Shown: positions 9,506 through 19,150, numbered from the stretch's first letter. The stretch: 64,000 nucleotides of DNA from UBA9926 sp038131595 (GCA_038131595.1 JAYPPR010000008.1:1550001-1614000), one strand, 5' to 3'. Numbers and translations: made by a program. The notes: generated by a model not told the origin, from the sequence alone.

Positions 9506-12500
9506 CTAAGCAGAGAGCGCCACTCTCTCAACGAGGCCTTCACTCAGGACTCGCTTGTAATCTTTTGGCATTACTTTAATAAACTGTTTGACCGATTCCG
9601 ACCAATCGCCCAGGAGTCGATCGGCGACTGCGGAGCCCGTGTAGGCAAAATGTCGCTCGATCAGCAGCCTTAACTCTTGATTGTCTTGATCGTCTAGCGG
9701 ATCAAGGTCTAACGTTTCAGGGTTGCACCGCTCATTAAAACTGCCGTCGTGGTTCAGAACGTAGGCAATACCACCGCTCATTCCTGCGCCAAAGTTACGA
9801 CCAGTCTCGCCAAGGATGACGACTCTTCCACCCGTCATATATTCGCAGCCATGATCCCCTACGCCTTCGACCACCGCGCTGGCACCAGAATTCCTGACGC
9901 AGAATCGCTCTGCTGCGATCCCCCTGAAGTAGGCTTCCCCGCTGGTAGCCCCATAAAGCGCGACGTTCCCTAGGAGGATGTTGTCCTCTGCTTTGAAACT
10001 GCTGCACTTGGGCGGGTAGATAACGATCTTTCCTCCAGATAAGCCCTTGCCCACGAAATCATTAGCATCGCCCTCAACCTCTAGGGTAATCCCTTTCGTT
10101 AACCAAGCCCCAAGACTTTGCCCCGCGGAACCGTTTAGCTTCACATGGATGGTGTCATCACCGAGTCCTTGACCTTGGGTCGCAAGGGTCACCTCGTGCG
10201 AGAGCATGGTGCCCACCACGCGATTGATATTGACGATCGGTCGCTCGATAAGAACGGATTCGCCCCTTGCTATCGCGGGCTCGGCGGCAGCGATCAGATC
10301 ATTGTCCAGCGCCTTATCAAGCCCATGATCTTGCGATTTCGTGCGGTACACCTCGGTGCCCTCATAAATGATAGGCGCTTTGATTAAGATGCTGCTGAGA
10401 TCGATTCCTTTGGCTTTCCAGTGAGAGATGGCATCCCGTGTGTTTAGAAATTCAGTCCGTCCGATCATGTCATTGAAGCTGCGGAACCCGAGTTCGGCCA
10501 TGATCTCCCGTACCTCTTCTGCAAGCATGAAAAAGTAGTTCACTACGTTTTCGGGCTTTCCCTCAAACTTCTTGCGCAGATCTGGGTCTTGGGTTGCGAT
10601 ACCTACAGGGCAGGTATTGAGGTGACACTTTCGCATCATGATGCAGCCCATGGTAACGAGTGGGGCAGTGGCAAACCCAAATTCCTCAGCACCGAGGAGC
10701 GACGCAATGACAACGTCTCTTCCGGTTTTGATTTGACCATCCGTTTGTAACACGACCCGTGACCTTAGGTTATTCATCACGAGGGTTTGATGTGTTTCGG
10801 CGAGACCAAGCTCCCAAGGTAACCCTGCATGCTTGATGGAAGTGAGCGGCGAGGCGCCGGTGCCACCATCGTGACCAGCAATGACCAGATGGTCAGCCTT
10901 GGCCTTGGTTACACCTGCAGCGATGGTTCCAACGCCTACTTCGGAACCGAGCTTCACGCTGATGCGTGCACTGGAATTAGCGTTTTTGAGATCGTGGATG
11001 AGCTGGGCCATATCCTCGATCGAATAGATATCATGATGCGGCGGTGGACTAATCAGACCCACGCCCGGGGTCGAGTGACGTAATTGCGCGATATATTGAT
11101 CGACCTTGCCTCCGGGGAGTTCGCCCCCTTCGCCTGGCTTAGCGCCCTGGACGATTTTGATTTGAATTTCATCAGCATTAGCAAGGTACCAACTGGTCAC
11201 GCCGAAACGCCCCGAAGCCACTTGTTTGATCGCGGAACGTTTGGAGTCCCCACTTTCGAGCGGCTGGAAGCGGATAGGGTCTTCGCCTCCTTCCCCGGTA
11301 TTGGACTTGCCTCCGAGACGATTCATTGCGACGGCGAGCGTCTCGTGACTTTCTGTTGAGATTGAGCCCAGGCTCATCGCACCGGTGCAGAAACGCTTGA
11401 CGATTTCGCTCGCTGATTCCACCTCATCAAGCGGCACCGCAGGCTGCACACCGGTATTGAAGTCCATCAACCCGCGCAGGGTCGCTTTTCTCGCTGCTAC
11501 CTCATTGGCCTGATTGGCAAAGGCGCGATAGGCATCCTGATTATTGGTCTTCGCGGCAACTTGAAGGTTTGAGATGCTAATGGGGTCCCACATGTGGGTG
11601 TCGCCACCACTACGCCAATGAAAATCTCCAGGGTTGGGGAGCTGCGTGACGCTATCTTGTGTTCGGGTGGGGTAGCCAAGCTCGTGGCGGGCCCGCTGCT
11701 CCTCAAAGAGTGTCTCAAAATCAACGCCAGCGACGCGGCTCGTCGTTCCTTTAAAACATCGTTCGATGATTTCGCCGTCAAGCCCAACGGCTTCAAAAAT
11801 TTGCGCACCCTTGTAAGACTGGAGGGTTGATATGCCCATCTTGCCCATCACTTTCATCATGCCCTTGGCAACGGCCTTACGATAGGCGTACACAATGCTG
11901 TCCATGTCGGGGAAATCAGCACTGGGGACGAGCCCCTCTCGTTGGGATTGGCCTAAAGCATCAAACGCGAGGTAGGGATTGATGGCATCTGCGCCATAAC
12001 CGGTGAGTAAGCAAAAATGATGAACTTCTCGGGCCTCTGCGGATTCGAGCACTAATCCAATTCGAGTTCGGGCGTGTAGTTCGATGAGATGATGGTGGAC
12101 AGCGCCACAGGCAACAAGAGAGGACAACGCCCCTCGCTCTGCACTCACTAATCGATCACTTAAAATGATGATGCCGTGGCCGTTGTCGATGGCGGCCATG
12201 GCTTCGGCACAAATCCGGTCGATGGCTGCCGCCATGCCATTTGATCCTTCAGCAATCGGGAAGGTGATGTCGATGACCTGACTCGTCAGCCCATCAATCG
12301 TTGATCCCTTCAGCGCAGCGAGTTCCTCAGTGGAGAGAATAGGGTGATCCACGCGCAGCCGTCTTGCTTGCTCTGGCGTTGTATCGAGCAGGTTCCCCTC
12401 AGGACCGATAAAGCAGCTGAGAGACATGACCACTTCCTCGCGAATCGAGTCGATGGCCGGGTTCGTTACCTGGGCAAACAGTTGCTTGAAATAGTCATAG

Positions 12501-14065
12501 ATCATCCTCGACTTGTCAGATAAACAAGCGAGCGCTGAGTCATTGCCCATCGAACCCAGGGGATCTCTTAATTCGGTGATCATGGGGCGCAGCATGAACT
12601 GCATGGTTTCGGTGGTGTAGCCAAATGCCCGCATGCGTTGCGTCAGCGCATCGTCTTGGAAGGCCGTTGGCGCGTCTCCCTCGGTCAAATCTGCGAGGTC
12701 AATGACTTGCTCATCTAGCCAATCCTGGTAGGGGCGTTTATTGGCAAACTCGGTCTTGAGTTCTTCATCTGGAATCAGCCGTCCCTGGTCGAAGTCGAGC
12801 AAAAACATTCTGCCGGGTCGAAGCCGTCCCTTTTCTTTGACGGTTTCTGGGTCCACCGGTAAAACGCCAACTTCTGACGCCATAATGACGCGATCATCGT
12901 CGGTCACATAGTACCGGGAGGGCCTGAGACCGTTCCGGTCGAGGACGGCGCCAATGGCTCGACCGTCAGTGAAGACAATCGATGCTGGACCATCCCAGGG
13001 CTCCATGAGCGCAGAGTGATACTCGTAGAAGGCTCGCTTGGCGGGATCCATCGTCTTGTGGGCCTGCCAGGCTTCTGGAATCATCATCATGACGGCTTCT
13101 TGCAAGCTGCGCCCGGATAACAGAAGAAATTCCAAGGCGTTGTCGAAGGTACCCGAGTCAGAGAAGTCGGGTTCGACCAGCGGGAATAGCTTACTCATAT
13201 CGTCCCCAAAGAGCGGGGACGCAACGACGCCTTGCCGAGCAGTCAGCCAGTTCTGGTTGCCTCGAAGCGTATTAATCTCGCCATTGTGGCTCATGTAGCG
13301 GTTGGGCTGCGCTCGGTCCCAAGAGGGGAACGTGTTCGTTGAGAATCTTGAGTGGACCATGGCGAGATGGGATTCGTAGCCCGGATCGGTGAGGTCAGGG
13401 TAAAAGGGGAATAGCTGAGACGGCGTCAGCATCCCTTTATAAACAATGACCCTAGGCGATAGGCTGCAAACGTAGATAAGACTTGGCTCAGAGGCGGTAG
13501 GCCGAAGACCGTTAGTGAAGCGTTTTCGCGCCACCAGCAATTTTCTGGCGAATGCCGCTTCATCCATGCCATCGCCGGCCGCAACAATGAGCTGGACGAT
13601 CCGGGGCATTGCATCGTGGGCTGCAGGGCCAACATCGGCTGCCTCAGGTGCACAAGGTACGTCCCGCCATAAAAGATGCTGGAGGTTCTCCTCCATTAAT
13701 ATCTGTTCAACAAACGCCTGGGCTTTTTCGAGCGCGCCCGGATCAGTGGGCAGAAAACAGTTGCCGACGGCGTAGCGACCTACTTCGGGTAGAGGCTGCC
13801 CAGCCTGCTGTGCGATGTTTCGAAAAAACTGATCGGGAATGGAAGTGAGCACACCAGCGCCGTCCCCTGTGTTTTCCTCAAACCCGCAGCCTCCGCGATG
13901 GTCCATTCGGCTGTTGAGGAAATAGGCATCTTCCATAATTTGGTGGCTGGCGATGCCTTTGATATGAGCGACAAAGCCAACGCCACATGCATCGCGCTCG
14001 AAGCTCGGGTCGTACAGCCCTTGCTTCTCTGGAAACCCTACACGTTGATCGATTCTCTTGGTCAT
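9506..14065 (-). CDS. gltB: Glutamate synthase (NADPH) large chain
   Basis: GltB makes two glutamates from glutamine and 2-oxoglutarate. The 1519-residue protein carries a 26-residue propeptide that should be cleaved before Cys27 (DACGVGFVAH), the N-terminal nucleophile of the type II glutamine amidotransferase domain. A central domain follows, then the FMN-binding synthase domain with PPPHHDIYSIEDMAQLI. The 3Fe-4S motif CIMMRKCHLNTCP (Cx5Cx4C) matches the family, and the C-terminus is the GXGXG beta-helix (GMSGGIAYV). Length is normal. It transcribes toward aroB, opposite to the usual pil-aro-glt collinear order. Confidence 0.98.
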   Translation of the reverse strand: MTKRIDQRVGFPEKQGLYDPSFERDACGVGFVAHIKGIASHQIMEDAYFLNSRMDHRGGCGFEENTGDGAGVLTSIPDQFFRNIAQQAGQPLPEVGRYAVGNCFLPTDPGALEKAQAFVEQILMEENLQHLLWRDVPCAPEAADVGPAAHDAMPRIVQLIVAAGDGMDEAAFARKLLVARKRFTNGLRPTASEPSLIYVCSLSPRVIVYKGMLTPSQLFPFYPDLTDPGYESHLAMVHSRFSTNTFPSWDRAQPNRYMSHNGEINTLRGNQNWLTARQGVVASPLFGDDMSKLFPLVEPDFSDSGTFDNALEFLLLSGRSLQEAVMMMIPEAWQAHKTMDPAKRAFYEYHSALMEPWDGPASIVFTDGRAIGAVLDRNGLRPSRYYVTDDDRVIMASEVGVLPVDPETVKEKGRLRPGRMFLLDFDQGRLIPDEELKTEFANKRPYQDWLDEQVIDLADLTEGDAPTAFQDDALTQRMRAFGYTTETMQFMLRPMITELRDPLGSMGNDSALACLSDKSRMIYDYFKQLFAQVTNPAIDSIREEVVMSLSCFIGPEGNLLDTTPEQARRLRVDHPILSTEELAALKGSTIDGLTSQVIDITFPIAEGSNGMAAAIDRICAEAMAAIDNGHGIIILSDRLVSAERGALSSLVACGAVHHHLIELHARTRIGLVLESAEAREVHHFCLLTGYGADAINPYLAFDALGQSQREGLVPSADFPDMDSIVYAYRKAVAKGMMKVMGKMGISTLQSYKGAQIFEAVGLDGEIIERCFKGTTSRVAGVDFETLFEEQRARHELGYPTRTQDSVTQLPNPGDFHWRSGGDTHMWDPISISNLQVAAKTNNQDAYRAFANQANEVAARKATLRGLMDFNTGVQPAVPLDEVESASEIVKRFCTGAMSLGSISTESHETLAVAMNRLGGKSNTGEGGEDPIRFQPLESGDSKRSAIKQVASGRFGVTSWYLANADEIQIKIVQGAKPGEGGELPGGKVDQYIAQLRHSTPGVGLISPPPHHDIYSIEDMAQLIHDLKNANSSARISVKLGSEVGVGTIAAGVTKAKADHLVIAGHDGGTGASPLTSIKHAGLPWELGLAETHQTLVMNNLRSRVVLQTDGQIKTGRDVVIASLLGAEEFGFATAPLVTMGCIMMRKCHLNTCPVGIATQDPDLRKKFEGKPENVVNYFFMLAEEVREIMAELGFRSFNDMIGRTEFLNTRDAISHWKAKGIDLSSILIKAPIIYEGTEVYRTKSQDHGLDKALDNDLIAAAEPAIARGESVLIERPIVNINRVVGTMLSHEVTLATQGQGLGDDTIHVKLNGSAGQSLGAWLTKGITLEVEGDANDFVGKGLSGGKIVIYPPKCSSFKAEDNILLGNVALYGATSGEAYFRGIAAERFCVRNSGASAVVEGVGDHGCEYMTGGRVVILGETGRNFGAGMSGGIAYVLNHDGSFNERCNPETLDLDPLDDQDNQELRLLIERHFAYTGSAVADRLLGDWSESVKQFIKVMPKDYKRVLSEGLVERVALSA

Positions 14066-14733
14066 ACTGATCTCTTCGTCTCGGTGCTGTTTGCTGCTAT
14101 TCGCTGCTATCTGCCCGAGTTATGCTTCAGCGAGCATCGTCTCGCTCTTTCACCATCTAATACGTATTGATACGAATCTATACGTACGGCTGCCCCTTGC
14201 GCTCATCGCACGACCTCGCATCATCCCAATGTCGAGCGAGTCCGATACCGTCGGGTGGGCCGCTGAGCTCATTGGCTCAGATCCTGTCTGGGGCGCCATC
14301 TGTGACGCCAGTGTTTAATGACAAGGACGAATACCGCAACGCTTGACTGTCAACATCACCCTTCCGTCAGTGACGGTTCTGGCAGAGAAAAGTGGTCGTG
14401 CGTGCGCAGCACTGGGGTCTCAACCAGGGGTAGTGACCATAGCATTGACCTCCCCAAAGTCAAGGTTAAACGAGATGGATGCAGCCATATTTGAGTGCTA
14501 ACTAAATGATATTCATGGAATTTATAGTTTGGACGAAAGAATGGAGGTTTTCTGGATGCGCTTGCAGGAGACTTCCCGTTATTTGGAATCCGCTCAGTTC
14601 CGCGATTGATTGATCCATCGCACATTCGGGTGTTAGCACATGATAGGAAGCCGATGACAGGTGAATGCAGAGGGACAGTGGTATACTCGCGCGCGAACAT
14701 TAGTTAGCGGTACCTTCGACTCAGGAAATCATT
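14066..14733. promoter_or_regulatory. Long divergent regulatory gap between gltB and mdh
   Basis: This 668-bp stretch separates divergent gltB and mdh. It holds the mdh promoter (listed separately), a small inverted repeat GCGAG/CTCGC at 14130-14145, an inverted repeat CTGAGC/GCTCAG at 14262-14279, and an AT-rich patch with ATACG-type half-sites at 14158-14187, which lies about 95-120 bp before gltB. Open frames here have no family features. The length leaves room for regulator binding or a small RNA, but nothing specific is recognised. Confidence 0.4.
14679..14687 (+). promoter_or_regulatory. Extended -10 promoter of mdh
   Basis: TGGTATACT is an extended -10 element (TGn followed by TATACT). 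No good -35 hexamer lies 16-18 bp upstream, which fits extended -10 promoters. Transcription would start near 14694, giving a leader of about 40 nt before the mdh ATG at 14734. Confidence 0.55.
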
Positions 14734-15711
14734 ATGAAACCAGCAGTGAAAGTGGCTGTCACAGGGGCAGCAGGTCAAATCAGTTATTCGCTCTTATTCA
14801 GGATCGCTTCAGGCCAAATGCTTGGTATGGATCAGCCTGTGAAACTCCAATTGCTGGAAATCACCCCCGCGATGAAAGCCCTTGAGGGCGTGATGATGGA
14901 ACTTGACGATTGCGCATTCCCGTTGCTCGAGTCGATGGACGCCTCAGATGACCCCAATGAGGCTTTTTCTGGCGCTGAGTACGCACTGCTTGTCGGGTCA
15001 CGGCCTCGCGGACCAGGGATGGAACGGAAAGATTTGCTCGAAGCCAATGCGCAAATTTTCTCCGTTCAGGGCCAGGCGCTCAACAATCATGCTGCAGATT
15101 CATTGCGGGTCCTCGTTGTGGGTAACCCAGCGAATACCAATAGCTTGATCGCGCAGCGAAATGCGCCCGATATTGACCCTAGGCGGTTCACGGCAATGAC
15201 CCGACTGGATCATAACCGAGCGTTGTCGCAATTAGCGGCGAAAACAGGCGCTAAGGCGAGTGATATTAAGGGACTCGCGATCTGGGGCAACCACTCAGCG
15301 ACCCAATATCCGGATCTCTTTCATGCCACCGTTAAGGACCAGCCCGCGAACGCGTTGGTCGATCAAGAATGGATCGAGACAACCTTTATTCCCACGGTCC
15401 AGCAGCGCGGTGCGGCGATTATCGAGGCAAGAGGACTATCCAGCGCGGCTAGTGCAGCAAACGCCGCCATCGACCACATGAGAGACTGGGCGTTAGGCAG
15501 CGCAGAAGTGGTGTCGATGGGCGTTTACTCCGATGGGAGCTACGGTGTTGAGAGCGGTCTCATCTACAGCTTCCCATGCCGATGCGAAGGTGGTGACTGG
15601 TCGATCGTTCAGGGCCTAGACGTGAATGAATTCTCCCAGGCGAAGATGTCAGCAACTGAAGCAGAGTTGGTTGAAGAACGGGATGCGGTAGCGGATTTGC
15701 TTCCTGCCTGA
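14734..15711 (+). CDS. mdh: Malate dehydrogenase
   Basis: Malate dehydrogenase interconverts malate and oxaloacetate with NAD+ in the TCA cycle. The 325-residue protein has the NAD motif VTGAAGQISYSLLFRIASG, the substrate Arg loop SRPRGPGMERKDLL, the NxxR region MTRLDHNRA, and the catalytic His in IWGNHSATQYPD. It belongs to the ~325-residue class of the LDH/MDH family seen in Thermus, Burkholderia and eukaryotic cytosol, not the ~312-residue E. coli class. AGGA lies 9 nt before the ATG. Confidence 0.97.
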   Translation: MKPAVKVAVTGAAGQISYSLLFRIASGQMLGMDQPVKLQLLEITPAMKALEGVMMELDDCAFPLLESMDASDDPNEAFSGAEYALLVGSRPRGPGMERKDLLEANAQIFSVQGQALNNHAADSLRVLVVGNPANTNSLIAQRNAPDIDPRRFTAMTRLDHNRALSQLAAKTGAKASDIKGLAIWGNHSATQYPDLFHATVKDQPANALVDQEWIETTFIPTVQQRGAAIIEARGLSSAASAANAAIDHMRDWALGSAEVVSMGVYSDGSYGVESGLIYSFPCRCEGGDWSIVQGLDVNEFSQAKMSATEAELVEERDAVADLLPA

Positions 15712-15725
15712 AATCTGTAAGCGAT

Positions 15726-15740
15726 CGAGGATTGGCCTCG
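15726..15740. terminator. Weak hairpin between convergent mdh and aroA
   Basis: CGAGG-ATTGG-CCTCG forms a 5-bp stem in the 39-bp gap between the convergent mdh and aroA stops. There is no proper T-tract on either side, so it could be a weak bidirectional terminator or chance. Confidence 0.3.
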
Positions 15741-15750
15741 GATTTGCCCG

Positions 15751-17040
15751 TCAGTGAGCAACTGAGGCGAGCGCCTCCCAATAATCGGGGAAGGTTTTGG
15801 CGGTGACCTCTGGGTTCTCGATGACTGGGGGTGCGCTGCTCATGGCTAGTAGCGAAAAGCACATGGCCATTCGATGATCGCCGTAGGTGGCGATTTGCGC
15901 GGGTTTTAGCTCGGCCGGCGGCGTGATAGTGATGCTGTCTTCCGTAGTTGTAATGGTGGCGCCGACTTTTCTCAATTCGGTTGCCATTGCGGTCATACGA
16001 TCGGTTTCTTTGATCCTCCAGTTATAAATGTTTCGGATGCGCGTAGTGCCCTCTGCAAAGAGAGCGAGCGTTGCTAGCGTCATTGCAGCATCCGGAATGT
16101 GGTTCAGATCCACGTCGATCGCTTTGAGGGATCCACTGGCTCGCACGCTGATTTGATCGGCCTGGCGTGCCACACGCGCGCCCATCGCCTCCACGACATC
16201 GGCAAAGGCAACGTCACCTTGCAAGCTAGCCGTACCGACGCCTTTCACCGTGACTTCGCCTGAAATAGCCGCCGCGGCAAGAAAATAGCTCGCACTACTG
16301 GCATCACCTTCAACCAAAACCTGGCCAGGGGACTTAAGCATCTGGTTGCCGCGTATTCGAAACAAGCGGTAATCGTCGTGCTCAATCTCGATGCCAAACC
16401 GATCGAGCACGGCTAACGTCATATCGATATACGGGAGCGACACCAGTTCCCCTTCGATTCGAACGGTAGTGTCTTGGGGAGCGAGCGGTAAGGCCATTAA
16501 AAGCGCCGTGAGATATTGGCTGGATAGGCTACCGTCGAGTGTTGTGGTGGAATCGCTGAATGCTCCACCTTGCAATTTGAGCGGAGGAAATCCTGCTTCC
16601 CCTGTGTATTGAATACCAATCCCGAGCGCTTTTAGGGCGTCAACCAGTGGACCAATAGGGCGTTCGCGCATGGCCTCATCGCCGTCAATGATGAACTCGC
16701 TCTGTGTCAGCGATAAAGCAGCCGTCAGTGGGCGTATCGCCGTCCCTGCATTTCCCAAAAATAGTGCACGCGTATTGTTTGAGGGCGGAAATCGCCCGCC
16801 GAGCCCATGGATCGTGCATGTCTTATTGGCCGCCGATAGGTGATGGTCCACTCCGAGCGCAGACAAAGCGGTCAGCATGTGTTCGGTGTCCTCGCTGAGC
16901 AGGAGGTTCGTCAGTCGGGTGGAACCTTTAGCCAGCGCTGAGAGGAGAAGTAAGCGATTAGTCAGGCTTTTTGATCCTGGCAGGGTAATCTCGCCCTTGA
17001 TTGAAGAGATGGGTGCCATTTCGTGCACGATCTTGGTCAC
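15751..17040 (-). CDS. aroA: 3-phosphoshikimate 1-carboxyvinyltransferase (EPSP synthase)
   Basis: AroA adds enolpyruvate from PEP to shikimate 3-phosphate, step six of chorismate synthesis. The 429-residue protein shows LPGSKSLTNR at the N-terminus, GNAGTAIRPL (class I, glyphosate-sensitive type by sequence), the serine segment DGSLSSQYLTALLMALP, EGDASSASYFLAAAA, IPDAAMT, and NWRIKETDRM. The start is a GTG at 17040 that overlaps the syd stop as GTGA. Syd is therefore translated just upstream. Confidence 0.96.
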   Translation of the reverse strand: MTKIVHEMAPISSIKGEITLPGSKSLTNRLLLLSALAKGSTRLTNLLLSEDTEHMLTALSALGVDHHLSAANKTCTIHGLGGRFPPSNNTRALFLGNAGTAIRPLTAALSLTQSEFIIDGDEAMRERPIGPLVDALKALGIGIQYTGEAGFPPLKLQGGAFSDSTTTLDGSLSSQYLTALLMALPLAPQDTTVRIEGELVSLPYIDMTLAVLDRFGIEIEHDDYRLFRIRGNQMLKSPGQVLVEGDASSASYFLAAAAISGEVTVKGVGTASLQGDVAFADVVEAMGARVARQADQISVRASGSLKAIDVDLNHIPDAAMTLATLALFAEGTTRIRNIYNWRIKETDRMTAMATELRKVGATITTTEDSITITPPAELKPAQIATYGDHRMAMCFSLLAMSSAPPVIENPEVTAKTFPDYWEALASVAH

Positions 17041-17588
17041 GCGTGTAACTCTCCTTGGCCTTCTGGCTGAAGGCGCGCTAAAAATTCAGCGAGATCGCTA
17101 GCGACGATCGTGCGCCCGCCGCTGGGCCCGGGGATCTCTTCTAATACTTGCCCTGACACATTATCGATGGTGTAGGTGATCTCTGAGGAAGTGTCGGCAA
17201 CCGCGAAGAAAAAAGTAAATGATTGTTTGAAGCGTTGCTGCTGCAGAAAATGGCCAACGATGTTCTCGATGAGTTGCTCAAACTCTTCTGGGTTCCACAG
17301 CTGAATCAACTCCACCGGCTTGCCGTTGAGCGCGCAGGGGAGAGGACCCGCCCAATATGACTGAAAGTAAGACTGTATGGTTGGATGAATCGGTCGTTCC
17401 AGAGCGGCTTCGATTCGTTTGAAATCGACGAGTGGAGATTGGGCTGTCGGCTGCCACCAAATATGGTTTTCGTCCCGACGGCGCTCTGAGGGGGAGGTCT
17501 GATCCGTAAAAACCGGCGAAGCGATGAGCCCCTCAGGAAGCATGGCGAGATAGCGATCGAACAGTGAGGTGAGTGCGGGAAAGGCCAT
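17037..17588 (-). CDS. syd: Syd, SecY-interacting protein
   Basis: Syd is a small soluble protein that binds the SecY translocon subunit from the cytoplasm. The 183-residue product matches E. coli Syd along its length: HIWWQPTAQSP, IHPTIQSYFQSYWAG, IQLWNPEEFEQLIENIVGH, and the C-terminal VASDLAEFLARLQP. Length is normal (E. coli 181). It starts with ATG at 17588 and is coupled to aroA by a 4-nt overlap, an unusual partner that probably reflects only shared transcription. Confidence 0.9.
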   Translation of the reverse strand: MAFPALTSLFDRYLAMLPEGLIASPVFTDQTSPSERRRDENHIWWQPTAQSPLVDFKRIEAALERPIHPTIQSYFQSYWAGPLPCALNGKPVELIQLWNPEEFEQLIENIVGHFLQQQRFKQSFTFFFAVADTSSEITYTIDNVSGQVLEEIPGPSGGRTIVASDLAEFLARLQPEGQGELHA

Positions 17589-17699
17589 CTGCCAATGATA
17601 CGCTAATGAGTAACGAGAAACCTTAGCGGCTTGCTTTAGCCGCTGCGCGTCCCAGCCATTAACAAAAAGAGGATGCGCTTTTTTTCGGTATTAGACGAC

Positions 17700-18164
17700 C
17701 TAGTCGTGGTGCCGGGCCTCTCCAAAGCGAGTCGCACGCCTCAGGCGCTTCATGATGTGTTGCCGCTCCTCGGCAGGCATGGACGCAATCGTGTTGACGA
17801 GCGCGCGTTGCGACGCGCTCATGTACGCGTTGGACAGCTCGATATGTTTCGCTAGCGCCGCCTCAACGTTGCTTGGGTTGATATCCGTTTCTTTGAGGGT
17901 GTCCGCAAGCGCGTGGCGACTGGCGCGTACGGCTTTTCGAAGGCTTTTGAGCGACTGCTCACTTTCTTTGAAGCTTTGGGTGAGTATCGGTGGTAATCGC
18001 CTTTCTCCCCCCATAAATGTGTCGCGATGGAAGTCTTTCAGCATCATTGGTGGTGACCACTTGGGCCGCTGTTTGGATGTCGCTCCCCCGATGATATATC
18101 CGATGAGTAGGGTATTAACGATCAGAGACGTGATCAGCAGAGCGCGAAGGGTGTTGTAACTCAT
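17700..18164 (-). CDS. Periplasmic heavy-metal sensor-like protein (CnrX/ZraP/CpxP-type)
   Basis: This 154-residue protein has one N-terminal membrane helix (about 8-27, ALLITSLIVNTLLIGYIIGG) and a helical, Arg/Ala/Leu-rich periplasmic domain. Its architecture is that of the Metal_resist/CnrX group: LPPILTQSFKESEQSL, a helical hairpin, and MPAEERQHIMKRLRRA near the end, which resembles the LTPEQR motif of the CpxP/Spy relatives. It ends in His-His-Asp. It overlaps the anti-sigma gene by 4 nt (ATGA) and is the last gene of the ECF cassette, so a role as the periplasmic sensor of that system is likely. The ligand is unknown. Confidence 0.72.
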   Translation of the reverse strand: MSYNTLRALLITSLIVNTLLIGYIIGGATSKQRPKWSPPMMLKDFHRDTFMGGERRLPPILTQSFKESEQSLKSLRKAVRASRHALADTLKETDINPSNVEAALAKHIELSNAYMSASQRALVNTIASMPAEERQHIMKRLRRATRFGEARHHD

Positions 18165-18577
18165 GGTAAGGAGTCTCCAAGGTATTGTTCGACCCAGGCG
18201 ACAGCGTCTTGGCTGTCCATACTTATGGGTTCATTGACGTAAGTCACTAGATCATTTGCGGCAATTCCAATGCCCAGCACCAGCGCGTACGCGATGGCTG
18301 CCCTAAAGGGCTCATTCAATGAGATGAACCAGCGTTCCAGGATGCTGGTCTGCTGGTTAAGCACCGTTTTTTCGATGGCACGTTGTAACTGCGCGGATTC
18401 GGTGGGGATAGCATCCTGATCGAGGATCTGGTCGAGCGTTTGCTCTTCAGCGTAAATCGCCTTCACTGCCTCGGGCCATTCGTTTTCCGGAACAATTGAG
18501 CGATGCTCCTTTGGCCATCGTGTGGGGTCGGCCCCATAGATTCTGAGGAGTTCAGCTAATTGATGTTCATGGTTCAT
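18161..18577 (-). CDS. Putative membrane anti-sigma factor
   Basis: This 138-residue protein has a cytoplasmic N-terminal region, one membrane helix at about residues 93-112 (AAIAYALVLGIGIAANDL) and a short periplasmic tail. The N-terminal LLRIYGADPTRWPKEHR resembles the RYGADxxRWP stretch seen in uncharacterised proteins encoded next to ECF sigma factors and periplasmic metal sensors. There are no cysteines, so it is not a zinc-binding (ZAS) anti-sigma. Its place between the sigma gene (4-nt overlap) and the sensor gene is the CnrY-like position. The function is inferred from context and topology. Confidence 0.65.
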   Translation of the reverse strand: MNHEHQLAELLRIYGADPTRWPKEHRSIVPENEWPEAVKAIYAEEQTLDQILDQDAIPTESAQLQRAIEKTVLNQQTSILERWFISLNEPFRAAIAYALVLGIGIAANDLVTYVNEPISMDSQDAVAWVEQYLGDSLP

Positions 18578-19143
18578 TTTAGTGCCGCCTTAAGGTTTTT
18601 TCGCGCACGGGCGAGCAGCGATTCAACCGCTTGCACCGAGAGATCGAGGATGCTCGCAACCTCTTGATTGGAAAACCCTTGGTAATAAGCGAGCACGAGC
18701 GCGCTGCGTTGGCGCTCGGGTAACCGCGCCATCGCGAGCCCCAGTGCTTGATGCTGGTTGGCCTTAAGAAGTTGCGTATCTGGGTCCATGCTAGATGATG
18801 TGTTGGGGTTGGTATCACTTTGTTCGCGCCACTCCCACTCATCGTCTTGGGGAGCCAATCGAGCAGATTTGCGGAAGTGATCGATGCATAAATTGTGTGC
18901 GATTCTGTGCAGCCAGGTAGATAACTTAGCCTTGGCTGGATCAAAGGAGGCATTGCTGTGCCACAGCCGTAAAAAAGTCTCTTGAACCACATCATCCGTG
19001 ACTTCTCTAGAGCGGGTAAGCCGGTAAACGTACCGCTCAATCTGAGGGAGTAGACGATTCATAAGCTGGGAGAAAGCATCCGGATCACCGCCCCTCAATC
19101 GTTTGAGCAATACGAGGTCTTGTTCAACGGCGTCTGAATTCAC
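18574..19143 (-). CDS. ECF-family RNA polymerase sigma factor
   Basis: The 189-residue protein has the two-domain layout of extracytoplasmic-function sigma factors. Region 2 shows DDVVQETFLRLWHS and LSTWLHRIAHNLCIDHFRK (about 45-95). An acidic, Asn/Ser-rich linker follows, then region 4 with LPERQRSALVLAYYQGFSN and a helix-turn-helix QEVASILDLSVQAVESLLAR. The start is GTG at 19143, 7 nt after the EF-hand gene, with no clear Shine-Dalgarno sequence; translational coupling is plausible. It probably directs its own cassette and is held by the downstream membrane protein. Confidence 0.93.
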   Translation of the reverse strand: MNSDAVEQDLVLLKRLRGGDPDAFSQLMNRLLPQIERYVYRLTRSREVTDDVVQETFLRLWHSNASFDPAKAKLSTWLHRIAHNLCIDHFRKSARLAPQDDEWEWREQSDTNPNTSSSMDPDTQLLKANQHQALGLAMARLPERQRSALVLAYYQGFSNQEVASILDLSVQAVESLLARARKNLKAALK

Positions 19144-19150
19144 GGGCAGA

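Noticed and set aside
14158..14166. TAATACGTA shared with 30515-30523 upstream of tolC
   Set aside because: A 9-base match is expected about once by chance in 64 kb on both strands, and no longer motif is shared.
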